Of a stretch of DNA of 8,177 bases, positions 1 through 6,006 are shown in pieces (positions within the stretch are counted from its first letter, which is position 1; the number at the start of each line of letters is the position of its first letter). Location of the stretch: positions 154 to 8,330 of the forward strand of contig MEQV01000018.1 of assembly GCA_001770355.1 (NCBI GenBank), written 5' to 3'. This DNA is from Betaproteobacteria bacterium RIFCSPLOWO2_02_FULL_62_17 (GTDB lineage Bacteria > Pseudomonadota > Gammaproteobacteria > Burkholderiales > SG8-39). A program made the translations under genes and the position numbers. The notes beneath the pieces were generated by a model. The model saw only the letters and a program-made list of their open reading frames with translations. It did not search any database and had not been told where the DNA came from.

Positions 1-12
1 CAAGCAGATACT

Positions 13-192
13 TCACTTCTTGAATATGCGGTCGGAAATCCGCGGACCGAATTCCCAGGGCCCTAGGTTTTGCATCTGCTTCAACACGCGCAGTACATCC
101 CGACCGTAGGCGGTCGATTTCGGCGTCGGCGCGGCAATCGCGTCGCTAGTCGTTCGGCGCGCTTTCGGGCGCTTTGCAGTGGTAGCGGTCAT
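13..192 (-). CDS. Small hypothetical protein, 59 aa
   Basis: I do not recognise this protein. The ORF can be extended upstream to an ATG at 270. I prefer the ATG at 192 because an AGGAGA Shine-Dalgarno sequence lies on the minus strand at 204-199, six bases before it. The product is basic in its first 13 residues (several Lys/Arg), then Ala/Pro/Thr-rich. It ends in a more hydrophobic and aromatic stretch (VLRVLKQMQNLGPWEFGP) with a basic tail. No signal peptide, membrane segment or catalytic motif is visible. It is transcribed away from the antitoxin remnant and Bug gene on the other strand. Two TAGAAT hexamers on the minus strand (229-224 and 217-212) could supply a -10 box, but no good -35 accompanies them. 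It could be a genuine small protein, the truncated start of a larger gene, or chance. The ribosome binding site is the main support. Confidence 0.4.
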   Translation of the reverse strand: MTATTAKRPKARRTTSDAIAAPTPKSTAYGRDVLRVLKQMQNLGPWEFGPRISDRIFKK

Positions 193-294
193 CGGTGCTC
201 TCCTGGCGAAAATTCTATGCCGAATTCTACTCCGGGGAGCTACCCATGCGGCTTTCCGGCAATCCGCCACTCTGATTGCCGAACCCGACTCCGC

Positions 295-339
295 TTGCGT
301 GACATGCCATCAGGTAATACGATTTGCAGACGGTATTAC
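295..339 (+). promoter_or_regulatory. Putative promoter with inverted-repeat operator
   Basis: A perfect 7-bp inverted repeat, GTAATAC (314-320) and GTATTAC (333-339), has centres 19 bp apart, about two helical turns, as expected for a dimeric DNA-binding protein. A weak sigma70-like promoter overlaps it: TTGCGT (295-300), a 17-bp spacer, and TACGAT (318-323). The right arm ends 15 bp before the ATG of the AbrB-type antitoxin remnant. AbrB/MazE/VapB antitoxins usually repress their own promoters through such palindromes, so this is best read as the old autoregulatory operator of that gene. It now sits upstream of the Bug-family gene at 411. The repeat is seen directly; its function is inferred. 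Confidence 0.45.
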
Positions 340-354
340 TTCCGGGGTCCACCG

Positions 355-414
355 ATGAATAGCAGCACGCTTACGATAAAAGGCCAGGTCACCCCCGAAA
401 GCCGTGCAGAATGA
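355..414 (+). pseudogene. AbrB/MazE-type antitoxin N-terminal remnant (19 codons)
   Basis: The reading frame from ATG 355 begins MNSSTLTIKGQVT, which matches the very conserved start of the SpoVT/AbrB swapped-hairpin DNA-binding domain (consensus roughly S-T-x-T-x-K-G-Q-V-T-I-P). The expected I-P-K/E-x-x-R-x-x-L continuation is broken: the isoleucine is missing, a short PESRAE follows, and the frame stops at TGA 412-414. A normal antitoxin has about 70-90 residues, so this is a truncated relic. No toxin gene follows. The stop overlaps the ATG of the Bug gene as ATGA (411-414), so if the remnant is still translated it could act as a leader peptide coupled to that gene. Its own ribosome binding site is poor (GGGG at 344-347). 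Confidence 0.6.
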
Positions 415-1370
415 AATCTCTTCTTTGCATTCTTGCGGCCTCCTTGATCGCGGCGCTGCCCGCGGCCGCCCAGCCCTGGCCCGCGAAAACCGTGAGAATC
501 ATGGTACCGAACGCGCCCGGTTCGGGGCCGGATCTCTTGGCCCGGCTGGCCTCGGACCGTCTGGCGCGCCTGCTCGCCATGTCTTTCGTGGTCGAGAACA
601 ACACCGCGGGCGCGGGTATCGTGGCCGCGCGCAACGCGGCAAAATCCGCGCCCGACGGCTACACGCTGCTCATAGGCACCGTCACCTCGCTTGCCATCAA
701 TCCGTTCGTGTTCGCCGAGCTCCCTTATCGCCCGGAACGCGACTTCGCCGGCGCGGCGATGGTCTACGACACCAGCTCGCAAGTGGTCGCCGTGCATCCC
801 GAGGTGCCGGCAGCAAATCTCGCAGAGCTGATTGCGCTTGCGAAGTCGCAGCCGGGAAAACTCGCGTACGCCGCGGACCGCGGTCTTGCCTCCATCGTCG
901 GCGAGTGGATGTTCAGAACCGCCGGCGCCCCGATCACCTTGATTCCGTACAAGTCACCTGCGCAATCGCTCACCGATACCTCCGCGGGCCGCACCCAGGC
1001 GATCATCATCTCGCTCGCCGCGATCGACAACCTGCGCAGGGCCGGAAAGCTGCGCGTGCTCGCGGTGATCTCGGTAAAGCGCTTCCCGGGGCTGCCCGAC
1101 CTGCCCGCGGTAGCCGAGACGCTGCCCGGATTCAACGGCAACGGCTGGTCCACGCTGGTCGCGCCCGCCGGCACACCGGTCGAGATCCTGCGGCGCATCA
1201 ACCAGGCCACCGACCAGGTGGTCAGGGAGCGCGAATACACGCAGCGGCTGCTCGCCCTGGGATACACCATCGACGGCGCCGGCACCCTGGAGTCGATCGC
1301 CGAGTTTCACAGGAGCGAGCGCGAGAAGTGGGGCCGGGTCATCCGCGAGCTCGGCATCAAGCCCGAGTGA
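411..1370 (+). CDS. Bug/TctC-family periplasmic solute-binding protein
   Basis: This 319-residue protein is full length for the family (about 320-330) and belongs to the tripartite tricarboxylate transporter receptors. These bind carboxylates or related small solutes in the periplasm and deliver them to a TctA/TctB permease. A Sec signal peptide is clear: a Lys near the start, a hydrophobic core, and an Ala-Ala-Ala cleavage site before Gln21-Pro-Trp. Family landmarks follow: VRIMVPNAPGSGPDLLAR (28-45), FVVENNTAGAGIVAA (59-73), the APDGYTLLIGT motif (80-90) and LPYRPERDF (104-112). The usual P-x-A-P-G-G-G-x-D loop reads N-A-P-G-S-G-P-D, a variation in the ligand-binding region. No good Shine-Dalgarno precedes the ATG, whose start overlaps the stop of the antitoxin remnant, so coupling or weak initiation is likely. 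The TAXI-type gene starts 57 bp downstream with no terminator between, suggesting an operon. No permease genes are in the window, so the substrate is unknown. Confidence 0.93.
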   Translation: MKSLLCILAASLIAALPAAAQPWPAKTVRIMVPNAPGSGPDLLARLASDRLARLLAMSFVVENNTAGAGIVAARNAAKSAPDGYTLLIGTVTSLAINPFVFAELPYRPERDFAGAAMVYDTSSQVVAVHPEVPAANLAELIALAKSQPGKLAYAADRGLASIVGEWMFRTAGAPITLIPYKSPAQSLTDTSAGRTQAIIISLAAIDNLRRAGKLRVLAVISVKRFPGLPDLPAVAETLPGFNGNGWSTLVAPAGTPVEILRRINQATDQVVREREYTQRLLALGYTIDGAGTLESIAEFHRSEREKWGRVIRELGIKPE

Positions 1371-1427
1371 TGCAAAAGCCGAATTGTCTATCATGCCGGC
1401 CAACCGACATTCTTGCGAGGACTGATC

Positions 1428-2402
1428 ATGGAGCCGCTTCCGAAGGGCGCGAATTTCCGCCGCGCGAAGATGCTCTGGGAAATCGGGCTGCACATCGGGG
1501 GCGACCCGAAGGAGCCTTACACCGGCAACCGCGACATATGCATCACCGTGGGCAGCGGCGCAGGCGAAAAATATCGTCCGTGGCTGCGCATGTCATCGGG
1601 CTCGCCCATCCTCGCGCACGCGGTGGAGCATGGCGAACTCGAGATGGCCATGGTCAATCCTTCGGCGCTGCTCACCCAGGCATATCGCGGCACCGGCTTG
1701 TTCGCGAAACCCCTGCCGCTGCGCGTCATTGCGAGCTACCCTTCCTGGGACCGGTTCGTGTTCGCCATTCATCCGCGCACCGGGATCACTTCGCTCGCCC
1801 AGGTGAAGGAAAGACGTTATCCGCTTCGCATCTCGACGCGCGAGGAACCGACGCATTCAACGCGCGTGCTCATCGCGCAGACACTCGCGCTGTACGGCTT
1901 TGGCATGCCGGATGTCGAGTCCTGGGGAGGCGAGCTGCAACTCAACGGACTGCCCGGCGACAAGCGCCGCCTGGACGCCCTGAGCAATGGCACCATCGAT
2001 GCGGTCTTCGATGAAGGCATCAGCGGCTGGCTGGATGCGGCGCTGGAAGCGGGCATGAAGCCGATCGCGCTGGAGGAGCCGGTGTTCTCCAAACTGCAAG
2101 ACATCGGCTGGCGCAAAGCCGTTTTGCCGGCCCGCGTCTACCCGCGCCTGGGATCCGACCACCTAGTCATCGACTACAGCGGCTGGCCGCTCTACTCGAA
2201 CGCTTCGATGCCGGAGGAGATCGCCTACAGGGTCTGCGACGCGCTCAATGCGCGCATCGACGAAATCGAATGGGAGAACACGCCGTGGGCGCCGTTCCCG
2301 GGCATGGGTGGCCTGGGCCGCGAAACCGAATCGACGCCCAGAGACGTCCCGCTGCATCCGGGCGCCGAGAAGTGGTACAGCGAGCACGGCTTTCCGGTCT
2401 GA
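1428..2402 (+). CDS. TAXI-type TRAP solute-binding-like protein without signal peptide
   Basis: A 324-residue protein of the TAXI (TRAP-associated extracytoplasmic immunogenic) binding-protein type. I chose ATG 1428 because GAGGA lies at 1417-1421 with a 6-bp spacer; the in-frame TTG at 1413 lies upstream of that site. Family-like features are ITVGSGAGEKY (39-49), a segment on occupancy and ligand (AHAVEHGELEMAMVNPSALL, 63-82), FVFAIHPRTGITSLAQVK (110-127), DALSNGTIDAVFDEGISGW (183-201) and the typical C-terminal LHPGAEKWYSEHG (309-321). TAXI proteins are normally exported, but this N-terminus (MEPLPKGANFRRAK) is polar and has no hydrophobic core. No plausible upstream start adds one, since the first 15 bases of the extension encode only MRGLI. 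It may therefore be cytoplasmic, leaderless, or a ligand-binding or enzyme derivative of the fold. It follows a Bug receptor gene by 57 bp, probably in one operon. Fold assignment is fairly sure, function is not. Confidence 0.75.
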   Translation: MEPLPKGANFRRAKMLWEIGLHIGGDPKEPYTGNRDICITVGSGAGEKYRPWLRMSSGSPILAHAVEHGELEMAMVNPSALLTQAYRGTGLFAKPLPLRVIASYPSWDRFVFAIHPRTGITSLAQVKERRYPLRISTREEPTHSTRVLIAQTLALYGFGMPDVESWGGELQLNGLPGDKRRLDALSNGTIDAVFDEGISGWLDAALEAGMKPIALEEPVFSKLQDIGWRKAVLPARVYPRLGSDHLVIDYSGWPLYSNASMPEEIAYRVCDALNARIDEIEWENTPWAPFPGMGGLGRETESTPRDVPLHPGAEKWYSEHGFPV

Positions 2403-2745
2403 AGAGCGATACCCATCCGCGAGCGCTTTCGATCATGTCGTGAGAGCCGTCCGGGGAATTCACGATAATGGAGCAGGGGGTCGCTGGGTAATTGAAAAAA
2501 TTTCCTGGAAAGTTACCAGAATTGGCGTACGTTACCGACCAGTATTAATCCAGTATTTGATATACACGCTATACAGAGGCTTGCGGCTGGTTCGCCTCCG
2601 CCACACGCTTGCACCCCCGCCCGCTGCAACCTGCCCACGAGCGTGGTGAGAATTCTATTATCGCTGCGCTTCATGCTTATCTCCCGCCTCCATCAACCCC
2701 TGACTTAGAGTGAGTCTTGGCAGGCGCTCGGGCATGGGCTAGCAT
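2403..2745. other. Gene-free intergenic region with AT-rich repeat block
   Basis: These 343 bases hold no convincing gene. The block 2491-2580 is markedly AT-rich (34 G/C of 90 bases) compared with the GC-rich genes on both sides. It contains CCAGTATT at 2539-2546 and 2550-2557 (11-bp period) and a related CCAGAATT at 2516-2523. GTTACC occurs at 2512-2517 and 2531-2536, and TATACA at 2561-2566 and 2570-2575. A short palindrome CCACG-AG-CGTGG lies at 2635-2646. These patterns look like regulatory-protein sites or an upstream element, but no binding family is identifiable from sequence alone. No clear rho-independent terminator is seen after the preceding gene. Confidence 0.4.
2717..2745 (+). 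promoter_or_regulatory. Sigma70-type promoter for the Uma2 gene
   Basis: TTGGCA (2717-2722, 5 of 6 to consensus) and TAGCAT (2740-2745, 4 of 6) are separated by exactly 17 bp. Transcription would start near 2752, leaving a short leader containing an AGGAGG ribosome binding site. This placement argues against using the ATG at 2746, which would lie upstream of the predicted transcript start. Confidence 0.55.
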
Positions 2746-2766
2746 ATGAGCCGCATCTTAGCCGTC

Positions 2767-2772
2767 AGGAGG
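2767..2772 (+). promoter_or_regulatory. Consensus ribosome binding site deciding the Uma2 start
   Basis: A perfect AGGAGG sits six bases before ATG 2779. It fixes the start of the Uma2-family gene at 2779 rather than at the in-frame ATG 2746, which has no such site. Confidence 0.75.
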
Positions 2773-2778
2773 AAGGCG

Positions 2779-3348
2779 ATGGGCCTGCTGGAAGAATTTC
2801 CGGAAATGAAGCACCGCATCACGACGCAGGCCTACCATCGCATGGGGGAGGCCGGGGTGCTCGCGCCGGATGCCCGGACCGAGCTGATCGAAGGAGAGAT
2901 TCTCGACATGGCGCCAATCGGAAGCCGGCACGCGAGCGTGGTCAACCGTCTGAACCGCCTGTTAGTAGCGGCGGTTGGCGAACGGGCGATCGTTCAGGTT
3001 CAGGGGCCGGTTCGCCTGGGCGATCTTTCCGAGCCCGAGCCGGACGTCGCTTTGCTCAAACCGCGCGCGGACTACTACCGCGATGCGCTGCCGGGCGCGG
3101 CGGACGTGCTGCTCATCGTCGAGGTCGCCGACTCAACCGAGCGCCTGGACCGGCGCGTCAAGGTGCCGCTCTATGCGCGGCATGGCGTTCTGGAAGTCTG
3201 GGTGATCGATCTGCAAAACGCGCTGGTGCATTTCCACCGCCGGCCGGGCGGCGGCGCCTACGCCGACATTTCCGCCACCGAGAATCCCGCCGTCACGCCG
3301 ATCGCAGCCCTGTCCGGCGTCATGATCGATCTGTTCGGCACGCTTTGA
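2779..3348 (+). CDS. Uma2-family (DUF820) PD-(D/E)XK endonuclease-fold protein
   Basis: A 189-residue protein with the normal length and landmarks of the Uma2 family, a restriction-endonuclease-like fold that is abundant in cyanobacteria and scattered in other bacteria; its cellular role is not established. Visible motifs are ITTQAYHRM (14-22), the ELIEGEILDMAP segment (35-46), HASVVNRLNRLL (51-62), EPEPDVALLK with Asp89 (85-94), LLIVEVADST with Glu115 (111-120), and Lys129 followed by LYARHGVLEVWVID (131-144). Asp89, Glu115 and the downstream basic residue are the likely metal-binding and catalytic set. The start at 2779 is supported by AGGAGG and by a promoter ending at 2745. It has its own promoter and appears to be a single-gene unit, with no toxin, antitoxin or transposase beside it. 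It could be a relic of a mobile element or a domesticated nuclease. Confidence 0.88.
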   Translation: MGLLEEFPEMKHRITTQAYHRMGEAGVLAPDARTELIEGEILDMAPIGSRHASVVNRLNRLLVAAVGERAIVQVQGPVRLGDLSEPEPDVALLKPRADYYRDALPGAADVLLIVEVADSTERLDRRVKVPLYARHGVLEVWVIDLQNALVHFHRRPGGGAYADISATENPAVTPIAALSGVMIDLFGTL

Positions 3349-3373
3349 CACGGCCCTTTGCGCTGGTTCGGAC

Positions 3374-3393
3374 GATCCGCGTGAAAGCGGATC
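3374..3393 (+). repeat. Hairpin downstream of the Uma2 gene
   Basis: GATCCGC (3374-3380) and GCGGATC (3387-3393) form a perfect 7-bp stem with a 6-base loop, starting 26 bp after the Uma2 stop codon. The bases that follow (CCATTTA) are not a T-run, so it is not a classical rho-independent terminator. It may still stabilise the 3' end or mark an operator upstream of the nitrilase unit. Confidence 0.4.
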
Positions 3394-3451
3394 CCATTTA
3401 GGGGCCGGCTCTGAAACTGTGTGCAGCGCCATATCAGGGAGAACCGCGACC

Positions 3452-3577
3452 ATGACTGCCCATGCCAAACTCCAGGCGATCCATCTGACCGGACAACGAT
3501 GGCGCGCAGCGCGCGCGGCGCTTGAACATTACGCTCTGCCGCGGGCAAGCTCGGAACGGGAAGCACGCCATGAGTGA
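3452..3577 (+). CDS. Small upstream ORF, 41 aa, overlapping the nitrilase start
   Basis: This ORF runs from ATG 3452 to TGA 3575-3577. It has an AGGGAGA ribosome binding site at 3436-3442, nine bases before the start. Its end overlaps the preferred nitrilase start (ATG 3570) by 8 bp, the arrangement ATGAGTGA being typical of translational coupling. The product is basic and probably helical in the middle (LTGQRWRAARAALEHYALP), with no signal peptide. I recognise no family. It could be a real small protein, a leader peptide controlling the nitrilase, or a truncated remnant. The ribosome binding site and overlap are the only support. Confidence 0.35.
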   Translation: MTAHAKLQAIHLTGQRWRAARAALEHYALPRASSEREARHE

Positions 3578-4649
3578 CTACAGGAAGCCGGTCTTCAAAG
3601 CCGCGGCGGTTCAGGCGGCACCGGTATTGCGCGATGGACCTGTCTACCTGGACCTGCAGGCGACTCTCGAGAAGGCCTGCAGGCTCATCGTGCAGGCGGG
3701 TGCGAACGGCGCCCGGCTGGTCGTCTTTCCCGAAGGCTTCCTGCCCACCCATCCGTACTGGTCGGTCAATGCGGCCGAGCCTTACGAATGGACCGTGCTC
3801 TGGAGGGAGTTCGTCAATAATTCTGTGGAAGTTCCAAGCCCGGAAACGCAGGCCCTGTGCCGCGCCGCCCAGGAGGCCGGTGCCTACGTGGTCATCGGCA
3901 TGACCGAGAGGGACAGGCACCACGGCGGCAGGCTGTACAACAGCGCCCTTTTCATAGGCCCCTCCGAGGGGATCCTGGGCGTTCACCGCAAGATCAATCC
4001 CACGCTCTGGGAGATGCTCTACCACACGCGGGGTGACGGCGGAGACAACATCCGGGTGTTCGACACCGAGCTTGGCAGGCTGGGCGGCCTGATCTGCGGC
4101 GAGCACCTGCAGTTTCCGCTGGTGCACAACTTGATCCTGCAGAACGAGCAGATCAACTGCTCCCTCTGGCCGGGATCGCGCACCTGGTCCCTGAATACCG
4201 AAATACAGGTCATGACGCGAGCAGTCTGCCTGGGCGGCGCGATGTTCGGCATCTCCGCGTGCGCCTGCATCCCGGATGAGTTGAGGCCGAAGAAGTTCTA
4301 TCCGAACGCTGCCCTGGACCGAACCGGGGGCAGCAGCATCATCGACCCGATGGGCGACTACGTCGCCGGACCGGTGTACGACATCGAGACGATTGTCTAT
4401 GGCGACATCGACCTGGGAGTCATTGCACAGAGCAAGTCAATCCACAACCTGACGGGTAGTTACAGCCGCTGGGACCTGTTCTCACTGGCCACGCGGCACA
4501 GCCCGTATCCGCCGAGCACCCCCCTTGATGCGGGCGTAGCCGCGGCGTCCCCCGTTCCACCCGGCGAGGCCGAGCAACTCAAGGAAAGAATCGCGGTTCT
4601 GGAAAGCCAGATCGAAGCAATCAAGAGTGAACTGAAGCGAGCAGGCTGA
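3570..4649 (+). CDS. Nitrilase (carbon-nitrogen hydrolase superfamily, branch 1)
   Basis: A 359-residue enzyme expected to hydrolyse a nitrile to its carboxylic acid and ammonia in the cytoplasm. The catalytic set is visible: Glu55 in VVFPEGFLPTHPYW (51-64), Lys141 in HRKINPT (139-145), the second glutamate Glu148 in WEMLYHTRGDG, and nucleophile Cys176 in LGGLICGEHLQFPL (171-184). The R-K-x-x-P-T ... E ... G-D-G spacing fits nitrilases rather than amidases. The active-site motif reads C-G-E-H, where many nitrilases have C-W-E-N/H; this variation may affect substrate range. The start at ATG 3570 gives MSDYRKPVFKAAAVQAAPV, the usual N-terminus; the TTG at 3522 is less likely. After about residue 310 a Pro/Ala-rich linker leads to residues 333-359. 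There Leu337, Ile341, Leu344, Ile348, Ile351 and Leu355 follow perfect 4-3 heptad spacing, a short coiled coil that may aid oligomerisation. Function is confident at family level; substrate is unknown. Confidence 0.92.
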   Translation: MSDYRKPVFKAAAVQAAPVLRDGPVYLDLQATLEKACRLIVQAGANGARLVVFPEGFLPTHPYWSVNAAEPYEWTVLWREFVNNSVEVPSPETQALCRAAQEAGAYVVIGMTERDRHHGGRLYNSALFIGPSEGILGVHRKINPTLWEMLYHTRGDGGDNIRVFDTELGRLGGLICGEHLQFPLVHNLILQNEQINCSLWPGSRTWSLNTEIQVMTRAVCLGGAMFGISACACIPDELRPKKFYPNAALDRTGGSSIIDPMGDYVAGPVYDIETIVYGDIDLGVIAQSKSIHNLTGSYSRWDLFSLATRHSPYPPSTPLDAGVAAASPVPPGEAEQLKERIAVLESQIEAIKSELKRAG

Positions 4650-4788
4650 GCAGCGGATGACCGAAACATTCTTGCCAATCACCGGCAATCCGTTGCTGGC
4701 ACAAGCACAGAACCTTGGAATGGACTCAAACAGCTCCCGGAGGCGGGCGTGAAAGGCATATCATTCTGTGCTCTGAAGCGGAAAAGAC

Positions 4789-6006
4789 ATGCGGCCCCCG
4801 GGAAGCGTTTCACGGCTTAAAAAATCCGCACGCGGACGTGGAAGCGAATCGCTGGCTGTCTGGTTCGCGGTGCTGCTCCTTTGCTTTTCGGTTGCGCTCG
4901 AGGCACGGGACCGGCAGCATTTGGCTGCGGATCCGGCCGAGACGGCGGATCGGGCGGGCAGCCGGGCGGACGCGAACAACGCCCTCGGGAACATCGCCGC
5001 AATGCTCGAGCGGGCGCGAGCGGCGCAGTGGCGCAGGCTGGGCGAGACGAGCAGATTGGCCATGTTCATAGACCAGAAATCCATCGGCCCCCTGCCCTCG
5101 GGGGAGAAAAGGGTGCTCGTAAAAGGGATCGCGTATCGCCCGACGCCCGAGCAGGACTACACGATCTACGAGTACTACGTGCGATGCGACGCCCGCAAGT
5201 TCGCGCTTTCCGCATGGGTCGACTTGCAGGACCCGGCAAGGAAGACGATTTCGGAGGTGATTCCACTTGCCGAAATGGAGTACAGCGCTCCCCCGGAGCA
5301 CGGTCACGCCGAGGAACTGCTCAGGATCGCCTGTGAACCGGTGAGGCAGGAGGGGACGACGCAGGCCGTCGATTTCGACGCGATACGGGGGGCCGGCACG
5401 GCATGGCTCAGCGACCGCGGGGTGGTCATTGCCGCTTATCACGTCGTGCAAGGCGCCAGCAAGATCTGGCTCGCAGTGGAGGGGCGACGGGCACACACGA
5501 CGCTCCTCGCATTCGATGCGAACGCCGATCTCGCCGTGCTGGAAATGCCGCCGGAGCTTCGCGGTCGAAAAGGACTGCCCATCGGCGTGTCGGACGCGGC
5601 GCTGGGATCGACCATTTTCACGATCGGTTATCCGCACCGTGACGTGATGTGGACGTCGCCGAAATTCGCCAGCGGAATCGTGAGCCGGTTTGCCCGATTC
5701 GGAAACGACAACCTGCTGTTCCGGTTATCAGCGCCAGTTCGAAGCGGCCACAGCGGCGGGCCGATCCTGAATTATCGCGGAGAGGTCGTCGGCATCGTTT
5801 CGGCCAGGCTCGGCGCCAACGTAGCGCGTGACGACGGGACCGGGCCGCCGCGAAGCGCCGATCACGCCGTTAAGGCGCGGCAATTGCGACCGCTCCTGCC
5901 GCCAAGCAACAGACCCGGGCGCACGGCGCCAGCCACACTCGCTGCGAGCCTGGAGGGCCTGGTCGCGAGGGCATCCCCCAACATTTTTCTTGTCGTTGCG
6001 GAGTAG
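4789..6006 (+). CDS. Secreted trypsin-like serine protease with N-terminal adhesin-E-like domain
   Basis: A 405-residue protein. Residues 21-39 form a hydrophobic signal segment (LAVWFAVLLLCFSVALEA) after a long basic N-region, with possible cleavage near Ala39. Residues about 80-182 (QWRRLGETSRLAMFIDQKSI onward, with KRVLVKGIAYRP, Cys133 and Cys182) resemble the surface-adhesin protein E domain (PF16747): a W start, yID-x-x-SI strand and a cysteine pair. Residues about 200-370 are a trypsin-fold protease of the Deg/HtrA kind: His218 in AAYHVVQG, Asp247 in DANADLAVLEM, Ser322 in RSGHSGGPIL, all three triad residues present. The C-terminal VKARQLRPLL (361-370) is typical, followed by a low-complexity stretch and a hydrophobic end. 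No PDZ domain is seen. It probably acts in the periplasm or at the cell surface. ATG 4789 has only a weak purine-rich site (GGAAAAG) before it; the next Met would lose the signal peptide. It is 139 bp from the nitrilase and need not be co-transcribed. Confidence 0.82.
   Translation: MRPPGSVSRLKKSARGRGSESLAVWFAVLLLCFSVALEARDRQHLAADPAETADRAGSRADANNALGNIAAMLERARAAQWRRLGETSRLAMFIDQKSIGPLPSGEKRVLVKGIAYRPTPEQDYTIYEYYVRCDARKFALSAWVDLQDPARKTISEVIPLAEMEYSAPPEHGHAEELLRIACEPVRQEGTTQAVDFDAIRGAGTAWLSDRGVVIAAYHVVQGASKIWLAVEGRRAHTTLLAFDANADLAVLEMPPELRGRKGLPIGVSDAALGSTIFTIGYPHRDVMWTSPKFASGIVSRFARFGNDNLLFRLSAPVRSGHSGGPILNYRGEVVGIVSARLGANVARDDGTGPPRSADHAVKARQLRPLLPPSNRPGRTAPATLAASLEGLVARASPNIFLVVAE

Noticed and set aside
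404..2014. Long plus-strand open frame of 536 codons overlapping both receptor genes
   Set aside because: It is an out-of-frame shadow in GC-rich DNA; its translation is Arg/Ala/Gly-rich with no family motifs, while the other frame encodes clear Bug and TAXI proteins.
2248..2649. 133-codon plus-strand frame crossing the TAXI stop into the intergenic region
   Set aside because: It starts inside the TAXI gene in another frame, has no ribosome binding site, and its intergenic part matches no family I recognise.
3345..3350. Perfect TTGACA hexamer at the Uma2 stop codon as a -35 box for the nitrilase unit
   Set aside because: No acceptable -10 hexamer lies 16-18 bp downstream (the sequence there is around TTCGGAC).
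3258..4127. 289-codon minus-strand open frame opposite Uma2 and the nitrilase
   Set aside because: It crosses two genes with strong family evidence on the other strand and shows no motifs of its own.
4672..4688. TTGCC/GGCAA hairpin after the nitrilase as a terminator
   Set aside because: The stem is only 5 bp with a 7-base loop and no T-run follows.
4697..4715. TGGCAC near the protease gene as a sigma54 -24 element
   Set aside because: The required GC/TTGC -12 element at the correct spacing is absent.
4810..5637. 275-codon minus-strand open frame opposite the protease
   Set aside because: Antisense shadow of a gene with intact catalytic motifs; the product is Arg-rich and has no recognisable domain.
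5862..6006. Continuation of the antisense Bug fragment into the protease 3' end by frameshift
   Set aside because: Some minus-strand text (LGDALATRPSRLAAS) loosely resembles the next Bug segment, but the plus-strand frame reads as a plausible protease C-terminus and the similarity is too weak to claim.
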